In this document: in pieces, positions 1 to 10,012 of the stretch
How positions within the stretch are numbered: position 1 is the stretch's first letter
Layout of the letters: every line of letters begins with the position of its first letter
Assembly: GCA_025331445.1 (NCBI GenBank)
Contig: JAIWNE010000174.1
Coordinates: forward strand, 1 to 45,351
Source: Blakeslea trispora
Lineage: Eukaryota; Mucoromycota; Mucoromycetes; Mucorales; Choanephoraceae
Reading direction: 5' to 3'
Length of the DNA stretch: 45,351 bases
Position numbers and translations under genes: made by a program
The notes under the pieces: model-generated
Seen by the model: only the letters and a program-made list of their open reading frames with translations
Databases searched by the model: none
What the model was told of the DNA's origin: nothing

Positions 1-781
1 TTTAATGCAATGGACGACCAATTAGTTGTAGTGGCGTGCACTACACTCAACCCGTGTCGGACGCACGTCGGACACGTGCGGCTAACATGGGCTTTTTTTT
101 TCAACTTTTGATTTTAACTATGAGAGTTGCTGGTTTTTTTTGGTAGAAATGTAGATGTATCTTCTAGCCTTCCAAGACTTTTTACAGAATTAAAATTGGA
201 TGTATTTTCATAAAGTTATTATCATTTACATTTCTTTTATCATTTCACTGCTTAAAGAAATTTCGCTGTTTGAATCTTTTGGCATTGATTTTTTCTCTGC
301 TTAAGATTTTGAAGCAACCTGATTTCCTTAATGCAGAGGAGTTTGAAATGTCTTGTCATTTTTTTTTTAAAAAAAATATCAAGACTTAGAAAATCAATGC
401 TTAAAAAATTGGAAAATACTTTCGGAAATGAAGAAATTAAAAATTGAGAATGAGACTCACAAAATAATTGGGAAAATCTTTTAAAAATGGGAAATAAAAA
501 TCTTAAAGCACTAGAAAAAAAGACCCAAAAAAAAAGACTTGAAAATACATAAAAAAAAAGATGTTGAAAAAAAAAGAGACACCTAAAAAACACTTAAACA
601 ATTGCTTAAAGATATGTAGTTTGAAAAGCCAAAAGCCGTCAAAATAAAGACGTAGACAACATACAAACATAATTTAATCCTTATGCTAGATCTTGTCAAA
701 GTTACTCGTATCAAAGGTTTATTTTTAAAATACAATACAAAGATGCTAATCCCTTTCATAATTCATAAATAAAGTAAAACC
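1..781. other. AT-rich gene-free stretch
   Basis: No convincing coding sequence. The open frames are products of A/T homopolymer runs. A GC-rich patch at about 50-83 contains an inverted repeat (CGCACG at 62-67, CGTGCG at 75-80) inside near-direct repeats of GTCGGAC. It is unlike the surrounding base composition and could be the end of an unrecognised element. Confidence 0.5.
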
Positions 782-843
782 TAGGAATAGCAATCTGTCG
801 GGTACAGGTCGAGTTTGCCAAAAATCTAAAGTCGAGTCGAGTC

Positions 844-865
844 ACCCGTCGGGCACCCGACGGGT
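844..865. repeat. GC-rich perfect palindrome inside hAT remnant
   Basis: A 10-bp perfect inverted repeat (ACCCGTCGGG / CCCGACGGGT) around a CA centre, about 60 bp inside the left end of the hAT remnant. Subterminal palindromes and repeats are usual transposase-binding sites in hAT elements. The role here is inferred. Confidence 0.6.
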
Positions 866-1453
866 TAAGGTATTCGGGTTTGCTTTAGTGTTACTGTAGA
901 AGTAGTATAGAGCTCGATTTTGCTTTCTATTAAAAAAAACTCCTTTTCTTACACTACATTTATCATTTTGGTCATACTTTTTTAAATTATTTACTTGGAA
1001 TATCAACAATATGATGATGCTACCTTCATAAGACGCGGTAGTACTCAAAATCTAGCAACTCAGGCCTACAACGAAAAGAGCAAAGGTTATATGATTTATC
1101 CCAATTGTATTCTTTTTTGGAAAGTTACTTTTTAGGCAATAAGTTATCAATGCTCAAATATAAAGCTAGCCACTATCAAACAGTTTTTAAAAAACTCAAA
1201 TATAGCAAGAGAAAACGCTAATGATAATTATGTAGGAACAGAATACGCAGATGCTCATGATTCAAACATTCTCACTGCTGCATCATATGTGTTAGCCTCG
1301 ATTCTTGCATGTTAAACAGGCAAACTTGGTAGATTAAATAGAGGTATGGGGAAAAATTCAAATTTAGACAATCTCGATTAAAACCTTTTGCGGATCTGGA
1401 AGACCTACTAGTTACCGAAAATTAAAGGTGAAAAATAATTTGTTCTTTCAGCA

Positions 1454-1624
1454 ATGGCAAAAAATATCTCTCTACCAGGTACATCAACGCCTTATGAGCG
1501 CCTTTTTTCCCGAGCGAAGCGCATCACTACCATTGCAAGAGCTAAGCTTGGGGCAAAAACAACTAAGATATTAGTCCTGTCAAGTTATTGGTCTGAGGAT
1601 ATGCAACACCAGCGCAAGATCTAG
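1454..1624 (+). pseudogene. hAT transposase C-terminal dimerisation domain fragment
   Basis: The frame from 1439 to the TAG at 1622 reads as the hAT dimerisation domain. It has a PGTSTPYERLFSRAKRI block, corresponding to the PATSAPSERVFS-type signature of the family, then a conserved RAKLG and a downstream SYW. In an active element this domain multimerises the cut-and-paste transposase in the nucleus. Only about 60 residues survive. The upstream catalytic part is not readable in one frame, so this is a decayed fragment. I see no intron that would rescue it. Identification as hAT is fairly secure from the signature. Confidence 0.75.
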
Positions 1625-1884
1625 TCTTTTTTTTTCTTTTTTTCAAATCACATAAGCCGCTTTTATACTTCGTTTGAATGCATACAAAAATATCTTTTCT
1701 ATATACTATATTCACATTTCTTATTGCTTTCTTTTCTACTTTTTTTTGGTTTTAGTCTTACTTAATAAATTCACAACACATTAAAATTTTACTTAACAAG
1801 CTTATGTCAGATTTAAAAAAACCTAAGTAAACACATTCTTGTTTGAAGCTGACCCGAGTTACACGAACCCGACTGCGATTTCTA

Positions 1885-2700
1885 ATTATTATACATCCTA
1901 TATCTGGACATAAAGTCTAAAATAGAAATAGATCAACTGTAATAGATCAATGTCTGCTTCATCTATCTATCCTTTAGAGATCAATTCTAATATGATGCTA
2001 ACTTGGGAGACAAATTGGAACATATATCAAATAGACCAATTGGCTTTTGAAACTCAGGCCTTATCGATGTGGATAAACTATTGATATCAGCTATACCGAA
2101 TCAGAATTGATGTGATAATGAAAATGACAAGATGGTGCTAAAGAATTTATTAAAACATTTTTTTTCTATCTTACCATTTCAGATCAGCTATGACCTGAGA
2201 GCTGAGTAGACTGAATATCTGAGACGTGGTTAATGATATACAGTTCCGTATCCTCGATATTAAAATAGATTCCCTGATCATCTCTAGATGATAGAATCAG
2301 TTTATCTGACCTAAAAGATATAAATGTCTAGATAATCTATAGCTATAAACGACATCTGAGTTTTCTTCAATAAACCCATACGAGTTCTAAAGGATTTTTT
2401 GTTTCTACTCCGACACTCACAACATATTTTGATCTTCTTTCTTCTTTTGTTCAATTTTTGAGGCTTAAGCTTTCTCTTGTTTGGATTATACAGATGCGGA
2501 AGGTTGAATCCAACCTCGATTGGCTGTTTGCGTTTGTCAGTGCTAGTATTGATGTCATTTGTTACTTGTAATCAAACATTTATACCTGATAATGCTAATT
2601 TTTAAACTTGATCTTCTCGTCCGCTATTGACTCCTATTCAAAAATTTATATATTATTAAAACCATCTAAATTACAGCTACAAAAGTAGCTAGAATTTTGG
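1885..2700. other. gene-free AT-rich stretch
   Basis: No supported coding region in either strand. The region has scattered TAGATCAATT-like and CTAGATAATC-like near-repeats but no clear unit. It may be decayed mobile DNA belonging to the flanking elements. Confidence 0.4.
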
Positions 2701-2793
2701 GTGGTGTTCATGGACCCCGTGTGATCTAGAAAAAAAATGTGAACAAAAAAATAACCGCCAGCCCTACCCAACCGACCAACCATTAGGCTAACC

Positions 2794-4050
2794 CTAATCC
2801 ATCATTCCAGCCAGAGGAGAACCAAAAAGAGGAGCAGATTCTTCAACTTCCAGAGGGCTGACGAAGATGGACTCGTCAAAGGCCGAGTCTTCATTCATCA
2901 AAGATGTTGTATTCAGCCTACATTCTGCCATATCTGAGTTGCTTGTCTTTCCTAAACCAACCGTTGTTGCCTCCACTCCGACTTCCAATGTGGTACTGTT
3001 CACCGTATCATTGTGTAGGACTGAAAGGGCAATTGTTGTACTTGACGTTATTGCCTTGATAGGCTTGTATTAGTATCGTTCGAAAATATCAGCATTTTAA
3101 CTTCAGTTACCGTGTGATTTGACCGCCTTGATTGAATTTCCCTTTTCAACAGCTTTTGTAATTGCGGCTGATCGAATTGAGTGTGGCTTATAAAAGGTTA
3201 TATCTACTCATGCTTCGTCCATATTTTTCTTTATCCAATTTGCGACTGTGGTGGATCTAGCTGAGGTGACCTTTGTAATATCATCAATGTAGGCTAAGAA
3301 GAATATGAGGTCTTCTTTGAGAGATGTTCATAGTTGTTTCGATCGTATGTAAAATGGGTGTGTTAAATCTACCGGACAAATTCGTTGGTCTTGGAGGCAT
3401 TGAATTTGGACTGTTTTCACTTGTATTTCTTTCGGTTGTCGAAAGTGAATAGTCATTCTTTTCACTTCTTCATCATTAAAGTCAAACAGTAAGCCCCTGT
3501 ATTGCAACCGGCCTATATCCGACCTTGGTCTAGCCATGGTTGCTAATGACAACAAAATCAAAGACTTTTGTTGCAGCTGATCGATAGTGAGAATGACATT
3601 GTTGGCCTATTTTTGGATTATCATGTCTGTCAATTTATTGGTATCCCACGTCTGAAGTTGGTGTTGTTATGGAATCCGAACCTCTTGATTCTTTTTTGCC
3701 CTGAAGAAGTCTGCAATCATTCGCTCATCGGCCAAGTTTCCTTTCTCTGCATGTAGAATCTTCCATACTGAGGCAATCGCTGCTCGAATGATTTTCAAAT
3801 TTTAATGAGAAGAATCCTTGTATGACATAAGGTAGTTGAGGACATTCATGGGACTGTGAGTAGTAGCATTTAGAGAAGGTGTTTGTCTAAGACACCATTC
3901 AACTTTTCTTTCCAGTATCTGTTGTAGGCAGCATTTATAGATGTTCTGTTAGTATTGTGGAGAAAATTAATTCATTTTTCATTTAGGCCTTCTGCCTCCT
4001 TCTTTCTCCCGATAATTACCATCCGGCTAAGGTCCACTGGTTCAGTTGGA
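2794..4050 (-). pseudogene. DIRS-like tyrosine recombinase pseudogene
   Basis: Reading the minus strand from about 4050 to 2794, with several frameshifts and stops, gives a tyrosine recombinase of the kind carried by DIRS-like retrotransposons. An N-terminal helical segment begins near 4030 (GLNEKLI, then NTNRTSINAAYNRYWKEK). The catalytic-domain start has the first arginine in MARPRSDIGRLQY (about 3535). A beta-hairpin segment reads HFRQPKEIQVKTVQI. The H-x-x-R box is PHSIRSA (about 3160) and the tyrosine region is IFERYY (about 3080). A low-complexity tail ends in GMMD at 2794. In a live element this enzyme would integrate the circular cDNA. The same blocks recur in the plus-strand copy at 13680-14680, which supports the reading. 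The LTR at 4056 begins just upstream. Confidence 0.75.
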
Positions 4051-4055
4051 ACGTG

Positions 4056-4481
4056 TGTTGTATATAGCCTACATTCTACCCTATCTGAGTCATAATACAG
4101 ACCTAAACGTGCTCACGGCTCTACAGCTATAACTGGCTATAGCTTAATTGACATCTAAACTCAGTCTAAAATAAAAGATCGGATCACACTTCATTTGTAT
4201 CAAGTACACTTGGATTGAAGCACAAATAGTGGATTATGGTTTATACACAAGAGGTACTCACTCTGTATCCATTACGCCAAAAATAAGCTGTTATTCATGT
4301 CACTCAGTTAAATTAAGGATTGTTACTCAGTCATTGTAGAAAGTATAAATACTAGGCACATATTTGAAATAAACGCGGATCAGATTCATATCTATCTTTT
4401 TTGGCCGTTCTGGTTCTAATCGACTTTACTCGTCTTTAAACTCTTTATATTTTGTGCCTGTTATATTCTTGGAATATAACA
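4056..4481 (+). mobile_element. solo LTR, family copy 1
   Basis: A 426-bp segment that starts TGTTGTATA and ends ATATAACA, so it has the TG...CA ends of an LTR. It contains a TATA-like element (AGTATAAATAC, about 4342) followed by AATAAA-like sequence, consistent with U3/R signals. The same segment occurs inverted at 11634-12058 and again direct at 37624-38051. No internal retrotransposon sequence is attached. The five bases on either side (ACGTG and AATAT) do not match, so there is no target duplication. Confidence 0.8.
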
Positions 4482-5100
4482 AATATATCATTAAAGGTGA
4501 CACAAACTAATCTATCACATTGTTCTCTTGAATATTCAGATTTAGTAAAGAATAAAGACTAAAGGGAGTCAAAGACGTAATAGCAATAGTAGATAGCAAT
4601 CGGTATAAATACTCTCATTTATTTTGTTCGTAATAAAGGCATACGTAAAACAGTCTCAAACTACTTACTATACTTCTCATATAAAACTTTATCTATTTTT
4701 CATGCCTAGATTTCACAGGCCGTTCTGGTTCTTGTTGCGAATACTCATATCTCGAAGCAATTAGTCACTCAAGAAAAGCTAGTATTTAAATATGGCAAAT
4801 AATTACCAAAGCTATTGTTCTCATGACAGTCTGATTTACTAATAGTGCTTATATTCAAATTATTTATTTTGTGAAGATTTATGTGTTTAGCGGAAGAGCA
4901 AATATGCAGGCACTCAGATCAGTAAAAGAAATTATTAAAGATAGACAACACGTTCTTTAACCATGTTGAGCATCCGATCAGAAAAGTATAAATAAGCATC
5001 AAGATTCTGCAATTATTAGTTCCTTCTTCTATTTTTCATAGATAAAAGTTCATACAAATTCTCACATAATTTATCTCTCTCTTGTCCATACTTATAAACT
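4482..5100. other. gene-free stretch with LTR-like fragments
   Basis: No coding sequence. Two pieces resemble the 3' half of an LTR: around 4590-4740 (GGTATAAATACTC, later GGCCGTTCTGGTTC, a block also present in the LTR family at about 4403) and around 4985-5060 (AGTATAAATAAGC, then a TTTTTCATAGATAAAAG block). These may be diverged LTRs of related elements. Confidence 0.4.
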
Positions 5101-5139
5101 AAATCATTTAAAAACTATCTTTCCACCAAACATCCTTCA

Positions 5140-5910
5140 ACACAATCGGCTACCAGCCTCCCGCACTGCTCAACCGCCTTCCTCTTCCTCTTGTCTTTCT
5201 CCTTTCATTACCTCCTTCACCAACCTCTCATTTTCCTTTCGGCATCCACTTTACTCTATCCACTCTTATAAGTTTCTCACTCGTTCTCGCACTCCCCTCC
5301 AACCTTCGTTACTCGCTACCCCTACCTGGAAAACGTTTTGGTCTCTAGATATCCCGCTGCAAGTTCGGACTGTTTGGTACCGCCTCTTCATCGAAAGATT
5401 CCTTGTCGCTCATTACTCCATCAATTGATTCCGTCCTCGTTCCCTTCTCTTCTCTACCCCATTTTCTCTGCCGCTGACGACACTATCGATCATTTTCTGT
5501 TCCTCTGTCCGGCTAAGGCCTCGATCTGGTTAGCCTTCCTCACTACCTACATTCATTCTTTCATCTGCTTTGTCCCCTCTGACGTCTCTCGTCTTCTTCA
5601 TTGCATTTACCGCTTCCTTCCTGTCACACGCATTCGTAATAACTCTCTACCGCTCTCCTTCCTCTCGCAAGAACAGATCTTTGCCTGTATCTTTTTGGGT
5701 ATCTGGCAAACGCACTGGCACTCTGTCTTCGAAGACAAGCCCTTCTCTGATACCACTGCCTTAAACAATATCAATAAACACCTACATTTTTTGATAGCCA
5801 ATGCTTTATTTAGATCATTGATGGTTTCCCTCGCCTCCTTTTCACTTTCTTTTAATTTATATATACAATCTTTTTCTTCCCTCTTCTGCAATTTAAAAAA
5901 CTTTAAATAA
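5140..5910 (+). pseudogene. LINE-type reverse transcriptase C-terminal fragment
   Basis: Two overlapping frames together read as the C-terminal zinc-binding region of a non-LTR retrotransposon reverse transcriptase (zf-RVT type). The first frame gives WKTFWSLDIPLQVRTVWYRL (5327-5386). After a frameshift near 5395 the second gives RSLLHQLIPSSFPS, then DDTIDHFLFLCPAKASIW. In the family the zinc-binding block reads CPxC...HxxxxCP. Here the first two cysteines are replaced (YPIFS) while the later H and C remain. The rest, to the stop at 5908-5910, is an ordinary divergent C-terminus. The polymerase domain itself is missing. It is a 5'-truncated, frameshifted remnant. Confidence 0.6.
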
Positions 5911-5989
5911 AACCGGTCTTGCTCCCCTAAAAAATATCTTAATAGTACTTACTAATAAGTGAAAAGAAAGATGAAAATATAGTGTGTTT

Positions 5990-6170
5990 AATCTCATTGA
6001 TTTCATTGATTTCATTGTTTTTATTGATTTCAATGATTTCATTGTTTTTTAGTGTTTTCATCGATTTCATTGATTTCATTGTTTTTTAGTTTTCATTGAT
6101 TTCATTGATTTCATTGTTTTTATTGATTTCATTGTTTTTATTGATTTCATTGTTTTTATTGATTTTATTA
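5990..6170. repeat. ATTGATTTC/ATTGTTTTT minisatellite
   Basis: Interspersed 9-10-bp units ATTGATTTC and ATTGTTTTT in about 180 bp. The complementary array at 40979-41104 and 44083-44208 is shorter, so unit number has changed between copies. Confidence 0.85.
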
Positions 6171-6611
6171 AATTCTTTTATTGTAATCATTACTCTTCTA
6201 TCTACTTCTTCTATGTTTTACTTTATTACGGCTATTTACTACTGGTGATGATGATGATGCTTTATTTAAGAGATCTAATAGCCGGAAACTTCGTACTTTA
6301 TTATTATGGCCATAGATCATCATGAACGAGGATTAAAAAAAAAAAGGAAACAAAAAAGAGAGAGAGGTCATAGTTAGTACACATCAGTTTAGTAAAAGAC
6401 ATCAAGTTAGTAGACATTACATGTACACGCACAAAGGAAAAAAAAAACGGGGTTAGTAGCGTAAGCTCGCACAGCATATTCCAACATCCTCAATGATGCT
6501 GGTCCATAACAATGCTGATCCACTATAGATGCTGGTCCACTATAGATGCTAGTTCACTATATATGCTGGTTTACATTTCGACCGGTAGAGAAGCGACCAT
6601 GTCTTGAATAC

Positions 6612-6667
6612 CTGCAAGAAAAAAAGGCATTATTAGTATCCGTAATTCAGAAAGATAGCATGATTAC
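6612..6667 (-). other. intron-like module in the inverted R copy
   Basis: On the minus strand a GTAATCATGC donor side, a TACTAATAAT branch-like site and a T-rich tract ending TTGCAG span 56 nt. It matches the module at 40526-40585. The spacer has changed while donor, branch and acceptor are retained. Similar modules in this copy lie near 6792-6852 and 7302-7357. Confidence 0.5.
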
Positions 6668-8172
6668 CCGATTCACTGCACAGCATAACACCAGGTCACC
6701 GAAAAGCATCAGAGCCAAAGACCAAAAGACCAGAAAGCCAGAAACCCAGAACGCCAGAAAGCCAATAGAGGATAAGCCAAGTCTTGAATACCTGCAAAAA
6801 AAAAAAAGAAAAGTTATTGTCTGTAATTTCAAGAAAGATGATATAGTCACCTAGTTTTGCCGGACAACAAAAGACGCGTCGTGGCACTTGTAAGCATCAA
6901 ACCAGAAGGACCAGAGCATAAGCCAAAAATACCGGAGGACCATTTTTGTGGTGATTGCAAAGTGATTCAAAAGTGATTTTAAAGATGAGCGGAATCGCGT
7001 TTGAAACAAAAGAATAACCAGAACTAGTAAACCAGGTGCTTAGTATAACAGCTTTTAAGGAGACAAGATCAAAAATATAGGTTACATACCAAGACTTGCA
7101 TTCTTGTCGTGCTTGAGAGCCTGATTTCGAAGATGAGCAACATGGTGATCGAGAGATGAGGGTAACCAGAATTAACAAAGAAGAAAAAAAAAAAAAAAAG
7201 GCCACGTAGTAAAAAGCGGTATAACCAAAAGACCATACGACCAAAAGACCATAGCATCATAGTAACCTAGAAAGCCAGTAGAGCGCATACCAAGTATTGA
7301 GTAGCTGTATAAAAGAAAAAAGGGGTATGTCAGTATCCGTAAGTCAAGTAGGATAGCATAGTCACCTAGTTCTTCTGAACAACAAAAGACGCGCCGTATC
7401 ACTTGCAAGCACCAAACCGGTAAACCAGAGTATAAGCGGAGCACACCAGAACAGCATTCTTGTCAGTCTTGAGTACCTGATGTTGAAGATGAGCAACATC
7501 GCTTGAGAGATGAGGACTACAGAACGAGAGAAAGGCTCTTAGTGTAACGGCTTTTAAAGAAAGACATGGTCAACAATATGCGATAGTCACCTAACCAATC
7601 GGTTTCTTCTTTTTCTTTTTCTTCTTCTTCTTCGGCATATACCAGCAGTAACCACCATGAAAGATCTATAACCTATACCTATGTGCGTGTACATGTCTAT
7701 TTTACCTGATGTCTACTAATCAGAGAGAGAGAAATTTTTTTTTTAAAAAAAAAAAAAAAGACGAGAAAAATTCCCTCCCTCAAGCGTGGGCGGACATTGA
7801 ACACCCATTTTTTTTCAAACGTGTCTTGAGCCCTTTCCTCCAAAGTGCGTCAACACAGTGAGAAATCGCTCTCATGGCGCATGTAGCCTCGTCGGGGTTT
7901 AAAATTTTTGATTTTGAACCCCGCGCGGTCTTTAAATATGATGAATATTCTTTATGTTGTTTGTGGGTCATACGAAACTGGAATGAAATTCGGAGCAAGA
8001 GTTATTGTCATGCTTTTATTTTGGCAAACTATTTGTTAAGTCAATCGAACCAAAGAATGTTTACTATCGGGTTTTAATCGGAGTAAGAACGAATATCGAT
8101 ATTTTTATAACTTGTAGTGATACAAAACAGAACTTGTCTCCGACATAGTTGGCTATCAAATATTATAAGATA

Positions 8173-8346
8173 CTGGTTTTTAACTTAGAATTCGGAAATT
8201 GGCCCAAAAAATTCGTTTTTTGGCCAAATTGATTTCGGAGACTGCGCACAATGATTTCGTTTTTTGGCCAAATAGATTTCGGAAATGTGCACCATAGATT
8301 TCGTTTTTAGGTACCGTTAATTTCGTTAAGGTATATTATAGGTCTT
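8173..8346 (+). repeat. mariner left terminal inverted repeat
   Basis: Starts CTGGTTTTTAACTTAG and ends at TATAGGTCTT. It contains three spaced copies of TTCGTTTTTTGGCC-like sequence, beginning near 8212, 8256 and 8300, with a 44-bp period. These are probable transposase-binding sites. It matches 9837-10010 in reverse complement. Confidence 0.93.
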
Positions 8347-8573
8347 TGATCAGAATAAAAATGCAAATAAAAAGTGACATACGTTTTATGACCTTTGAAG
8401 TGTCTACACAAATTGAAATTATGATGTTGCTGCGTAAGGTGTTGCTGAAACACACTTAGTCAAACAAGCTTTTATTGGTTCCTGAATAGAGGTACTACGG
8501 ATCCCTTCGATAAATATAAAGGGACACATTTAGGAGTCCTGATTTTGATCCATTAAATACATTCTTTAAAAAG

Positions 8574-9769
8574 ATGAGCCAAGAAACTTATTACTCTGTT
8601 AACACTACTGCACCCGTTGCTTTGACTTCTGAAAACCGTGAGTAGTACCTTGATGATTTCCATTTGTCTGAATTTGCTCCTCATAATTTCTTATAGCATC
8701 TCAAGTACCAGTAGCTCAACGTGCTACCAAGAGAGGTCCATACAAAAAAATGACAGAAGAAATCTGGAAGTTGTTCATTTCTCATTATGTTGCAAGTGGA
8801 AAGAGCGTCTCTGAAGCAGCTAAGGCCATTGGCTTCTCAACTTCTACCATGAGCGACTATGTCAAGCGTTGCAAAGAAACTGATGATTGGGGGATGCCAA
8901 ATTTAAAGTTTCGAGGAAGAACTGCACCTCCTACCATTAAAGAAAGACACAGCATCTTCATCGAAAGCCTTTTGGAAGAACGAGCAGAGATCACTCTTAG
9001 GGACATAAGTCTTCAACTTCAGGATGCATTTCCAGAGGATTTTGCCAGGCCACTTAGCACCTCAGCAATTTCCAGATTTGTGATTAATAAGCTCGACTTC
9101 ACTTTGAAAAAGGCTCAAATATACCCTGTTAGAAGAGACTCCCAGGAGATCCGAGACAAGCGACGTGAATACTGTACAAAGATCAACGAAGAGCAACAAG
9201 TATGGTATTTGCAGAATTGCATTTTTGTCGATGAAACTGGGTTCAACTTGCATATCAACCGTACCCAAGCCAGAACAAAGCGTGGTACTCCTGCAAGAAT
9301 AAAGGTGGACACTTCTTCGAAAGGACGAAACCTCACTGTCTTTGCCGCAATGAGTCACGCTGGTTTAGAGATCTCAGCTTGCTATTGTAATCGAGGTACA
9401 ACCAGGTCAGAGCAGTTTGAGGATTTCATCAACGTCTTGATCAGGCACATGAATCAACGAGGCTTAAATGGATATTATGTGATCTTTGACAATGCTCCTA
9501 TTCATAGCACAAGCGCTATGAATAAGCTAACTGATGCAGGATACCATCCTCTAAAGCTTCCACCATGGTCTCCTTTCTTGAACCCCATTGAAGAACTCTT
9601 TTCAAAGCTGAAGCACAATGTCAAGAAGCACCAATTGCGGCATCATGATGAGCTGCTTCAGAGAATTAGAGAATCCGCTTCTCTGATTACATCTGATGAC
9701 TGTAAAGGATGGATTAGACATTCCCTTACTTTTTTTGCTAGATGTATCCGTGAAGAAGAAATGCTGTAA
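8574..9769 (+). CDS. Tc1/mariner-type transposase, two exons
   Basis: Exon 1 is 8574-8637, the intron 8638-8696 (59 nt, GTGAGT...TTATAG) and exon 2 8697-9769, giving 378 residues. The intron splits a codon (C + CA) and keeps the frame. An ATG-only reading would start at 8750 and lose 39 residues. The N-terminal part (about residues 40-110) is a helix-turn-helix DNA-binding region with EAAKAIGFSTSTMSDYVKR. The catalytic DDE domain has D200 in FVDETGFN, D286 in IFDNAPIH and E320 in PFLNPIEELF, with 33 residues between the last two. This nuclear enzyme would cut and paste the element at TA sites. A TATA-like ATAAATATAAAG lies about 60 bp before the start, and AATAAA follows the stop at once. All catalytic residues are present and there is no internal stop. 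Confidence 0.92.
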
Positions 9770-9836
9770 ATAAATTTGATTATAAAAAGAAGTTGCTTTT
9801 GTTGCATTTGACTACTGTCTTGATTTTATTTATTGT

Positions 9837-10010
9837 AAGACCTATAATATACCTTAACGAAATTAACGGTACCTAAAAACGAAATCTATGGTGCACATTT
9901 CCGAAATCTATTTGGCCAAAAAACGAAATCATTGTGCGCAGTCTCCGAAATCAATTTGGCCAAAAAACGAATTTTTTGGGCCAATTTCCGAATTCTAAGT
10001 TAAAAACCAG
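9837..10010 (-). repeat. mariner right terminal inverted repeat
   Basis: Reverse complement of 8173-8346 over 174 bp, with no mismatch found by eye. It ends GTTAAAAACCAG before the TA duplicate at 10011. Its inner edge lies 67 bp after the transposase stop codon. Confidence 0.93.
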
Positions 10011-10012
10011 TA

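Larger units (their letters stand above)
782..1884 (+). mobile_element. hAT-like DNA transposon remnant
   Basis: The ends are loosely inverted: TAGGAATAGCA at 782 and the complement of TAGAAATCGCA ending near 1884, both followed inward by GTCGGGT. Inside lies the C-terminal dimerisation segment of a hAT transposase (1454-1624). The rest of the interior is riddled with stops. No convincing 8-bp target duplication is visible, so the exact ends are uncertain. The hAT assignment rests mainly on the coding remnant. Confidence 0.5.
5935..8170 (-). mobile_element. R repeat, inverted diverged copy
   Basis: This 2.2-kb segment is the reverse complement of 38829-41130 and of the corresponding part of the second array unit. 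Landmarks match in order: the CAATGAAATC minisatellite (5990-6170), the GTACACGCAC box (6422), three CAG/TTCAAGAC acceptor modules (about 6612, 6792, 7302), the A/T-run near 7740 and a GC-richer block 7785-7900. It lacks the last 1 kb of the array unit (counterpart of 41130-42200). A LINE fragment abuts that end, and the mariner element is inserted at the other. The open frames in it are not conserved as proteins. I do not recognise the family. Confidence 0.75.
8173..10010 (+). mobile_element. intact Tc1/mariner-like DNA transposon
   Basis: A 1,838-bp element bounded by TA dinucleotides (8171-8172 and 10011-10012), the target duplication expected for Tc1/mariner. It has 174-bp terminal inverted repeats and a single complete transposase gene with one intron. 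By eye the two TIRs match base for base, and the reading frame is uninterrupted. It sits between the inverted R copy on the left and Helitron debris on the right. The left flank matches the R end near 38829. Everything needed for mobility appears present, which suggests recent insertion. Confidence 0.92.

Noticed and set aside
2867..3073. Plus-strand frame opposite the recombinase tail
   Set aside because: Shadow of the minus-strand recombinase pseudogene.
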